Shown: positions 33,401 to 34,383 of the stretch, piece after piece | Layout of the letters: each line of letters opens with the position of its first letter | How positions within the stretch are numbered: position 1 is the first letter of the stretch | NCBI GenBank assembly: GCA_017633935.1 | Contig: JAGBOJ010000056.1 | Span: forward strand, 1 to 34,383 | Source: Lachnospiraceae bacterium | GTDB taxonomy: Bacteria; Bacillota; Clostridia; Lachnospirales; Lachnospiraceae | Direction of reading: 5' to 3' | Length of the DNA: 34,383 nucleotides | Program-made: the position numbers and the translations under genes | Notes under the pieces: model-generated | Told to the model about the DNA's origin: nothing | What the model saw: the letters and a program-made list of their open reading frames with translations, nothing else | Database searches by the model: none

Positions 33401-34383
33401 ATCTGAGTGTGAAGGACGGAACCAACGATCTTACAGCATCGGATTATGACATAATATCCGGAGGTACAGCCATCGATGTGGCAGAACGGCAGCTTACTAT
33501 CGAAGGTAAGGGAAACTATACCGGCACAGCAACATCTGCGGCAAAATGGAAGCTGAAAAAGAAAACACCCGTTGCAGGAGATTTTTCTGTGACGGCAGCA
33601 TCCACAAGAGATTATACCGGAGAGCCGGCAATACCGGTTCCGGAACCGTCATTGAACAGTGGCAGGACCGGCTGCGGAGACATTACAATATACTATACCG
33701 GAACAGGTACAACATCATATGCAAAAAATGTGACACCGCCTGCTGATGCCGGATTATATGATGTCACTTTTGATGTAGCAGAGGGTACAAACTTCAGTTC
33801 TGCAACCGGACTGACATATGGTACTCTTACGATCAACAAGGTGGATTTTGCCGGAGATAAGGAGGTTTCCTCCGGAGGACAGGTAAATAAAGAAACTACA
33901 CTGGATCTGACAAGCTATGCCAATAACGGAACATTGGGAAGTGTGACTTTAACAGAAGGAAGCGGATATTTAAGTGCTGCGCCGACAATTTCAGGCAAAA
34001 ATCTGATATTTAAGTTCAAGAGCGATACGACCGCCGGATCTGAGGCAAAAGTGACTGTTCCGGTTTCAGATTGTAAGAACTACAATAATTACACTCTCAC
34101 CGTGACCCTTACCGCCAGGCAGCAGTATACTCTCGAGCATGTTGCCGCAAACGAACCCGACTGTACCATGAACGGAAATACAGAGTACTGGTTTGCAACA
34201 GATGAGGATGATATTTATTTCTATGATGAAAACGGAACAAGGCCTGCATTTGAGAGGGATATCATCAAACCTGCTCTCGGACATGACTGGAGTGAGTGGA
34301 AGGTTACCAGGGAAGCGACTCACACCGTACCCGGAGAGGAGACGCGTGAATGTAAAAGAGAAGGGTGTAATGAAAAGGAAACA
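30415..34383 (+). CDS. Large secreted surface protein, 3' end outside the window
   Basis: An uninterrupted frame of 1323 codons running off the right edge. The ATG at 30415 follows AGGAGGAG. Residues 1-31 form a signal peptide (KRILAFALCTLLFAG, cleavage near AAEA). An acidic linker (about 32-140) repeats VSGNE/VSGDE/VSENE-type units. About 145-560 is a repetitive beta-helix-like region of GNLTI, GNLVI and IKDGAKV strands that recalls carbohydrate-binding surface proteins. From 565, WTYGDTP starts MBG-like beta domains; two copies of a 70-residue domain begin at about 634 and 979 (DYKIIDGGTAVDVG against DYDIISGGTAIDVA). GHDWSEW and EECKREGC-like cysteines near 1289-1320 are seen before the edge. 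Expected role: cell-surface binding. No anchor is visible because the end is missing. Confidence 0.85.
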   Translation, partial: MIKNKMLKRILAFALCTLLFAGMTPESLLAAEAGESTEESAGISGNEAVQEPVSDNKTDPDTGKVSPGDEGEGMAPSENEGTEPVEDPSGIPEETLPTETVSGDEAEGTVSEDDIGEAVSGNEIPETVSENETEEPAGNPGTWANVIKVALDNGDIYHGGADAPSGVSYDANTHTLTLDNFKNERGYIKEGLYSYSGIYANGDLIIEVKGDCVVKPKPENAGLGGQTGIDVLGNLTIRNVNGSDGYLTVHANEGDKIGTRTVTEGIFAQGNLTIEKNGDNTITVSATSGYSEGWREMYNLNDDSRGIHCYGNLVIDGKGTKGGATVIGQNENNLYGVSYGISSLKDIEIKDGAKVIAKGSKGDKAGRESYGLYAVNSIKVSGEKTIVEAYGGTISSFGDRTKESNSDNISYGIMVGTYTFDYYGTPGSINIEGGTVTAKGGGTSEYHKDPKENGQRVRSIGLYTNDLSIGNALVITEGADPNPGLSYGTYIKADKAVNLSVRYGKLTGKGYTGAIVCSRSINYDTPILEGSTSYSGSLPVLKDDYDNSWKYATMDAKRVVIDIDDWTYGDTPKTPLVHNLNKYGDGTVTATCGFTVADPTNAGTYRAYANLSNGLTGYKIFNILPRNISDAVITFGTQKEYNGSSQEAVITSVKCGGKTLAKGTDYKIIDGGTAVDVGDTLLTIQGMGNYKGTKSGAWSLQKGTLQYTDFTGMEKDKTVTYNGNYQSVKTPVKDGTGNITMWYIKNGKRNNRVKEPGTYWVKFDVEESANYKAATDISYGDHSKYEDRFIIVKKSGEPVSPIPTARVKKGKTVNLMDNVAGVAGEPRFAIDTDSTGGGCSVVKNTGIFTAGDSTGTCRVKVWTTTSDYYSGWSQSNPKFIIVTVDEKESAPLSVTQADKIYGSELADPVYNTGISWQAGSPVIKYSGTKYDGTAYDETTTKPTDAGNYYVRVTGEDSDYIYSGSAAFKIDPKTIAGAAFTFGEQETYNGSVKDVKNLSVKDGTNDLTASDYDIISGGTAIDVAERQLTIEGKGNYTGTATSAAKWKLKKKTPVAGDFSVTAASTRDYTGEPAIPVPEPSLNSGRTGCGDITIYYTGTGTTSYAKNVTPPADAGLYDVTFDVAEGTNFSSATGLTYGTLTINKVDFAGDKEVSSGGQVNKETTLDLTSYANNGTLGSVTLTEGSGYLSAAPTISGKNLIFKFKSDTTAGSEAKVTVPVSDCKNYNNYTLTVTLTARQQYTLEHVAANEPDCTMNGNTEYWFATDEDDIYFYDENGTRPAFERDIIKPALGHDWSEWKVTREATHTVPGEETRECKREGCNEKET

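Overview
The window is the replication-origin neighbourhood of a low-GC Firmicute chromosome, very probably a Lachnospiraceae (Clostridia). This rests on the gene order rpmH-rnpA-yidD-yidC-jag-mnmE-mnmG-rsmG-parA-parB to one side of the origin and dnaA-dnaN-S4 gene-recF-gyrB-gyrA to the other. It is supported by the family-typical DUF4446 and DUF3881 genes after parB and by a VSGNE-rich surface protein at the right end. The species cannot be named from sequence alone.

Left part (1-11291, all minus strand). The edge holds the 5' half of a tRNA-Arg(CCT) that breaks off inside the anticodon arm and runs into two small hairpins, possibly a group I intron. Then, read leftward from the origin, come rpmH, rnpA, yidD, yidC, jag/khpB, mnmE, mnmG and rsmG (ribosome and tRNA maturation, membrane insertion). 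A noncoding gap follows with a perfect parS, a near-parS and a half-site. After it lie a Uma2-type nuclease-fold gene, parA, parB, DUF4446 and DUF3881. Tight spacing and overlaps suggest long operons.

Origin (11292-13308). A strong rpmH promoter faces left. Four perfect DnaA boxes and one near-match lie upstream of dnaA. Between dnaA and dnaN there is a terminator-like hairpin, then a phased trinucleotide run running into an AT-rich tract, which looks like a DnaA-trio and unwinding element.

Right core (13309-24170, plus strand). dnaN, S4-domain gene, recF, gyrB, gyrA and a divergent serS are followed by the two subunits of an iron-sulfur fumarase. A 420-nt gap separates those subunits and is filled with a family of hairpin repeats and a 52-nt palindrome. 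A broken ORF and ybaK follow.

Accessory part (24171-34383). This region looks rearranged. It contains an in-frame chimera of an AAA_13 (RloC/PrrC-like) zinc-hook segment with a Schlafen/AlbA_2 ATP-binding protein, a recombinase-like remnant, and two divergent AAA_14-DUF4143 ATPases. The ATPases share a 304-nt control region with direct repeats spaced exactly 33 and 34 nt and an operator-like palindrome. Last is the first 1323 codons of a large secreted beta-rich surface protein that continues beyond the window. The ATPase pair with its phased repeats, the AAA_13-AlbA_2 chimera and the interrupted tRNA are the best candidates for undescribed biology.
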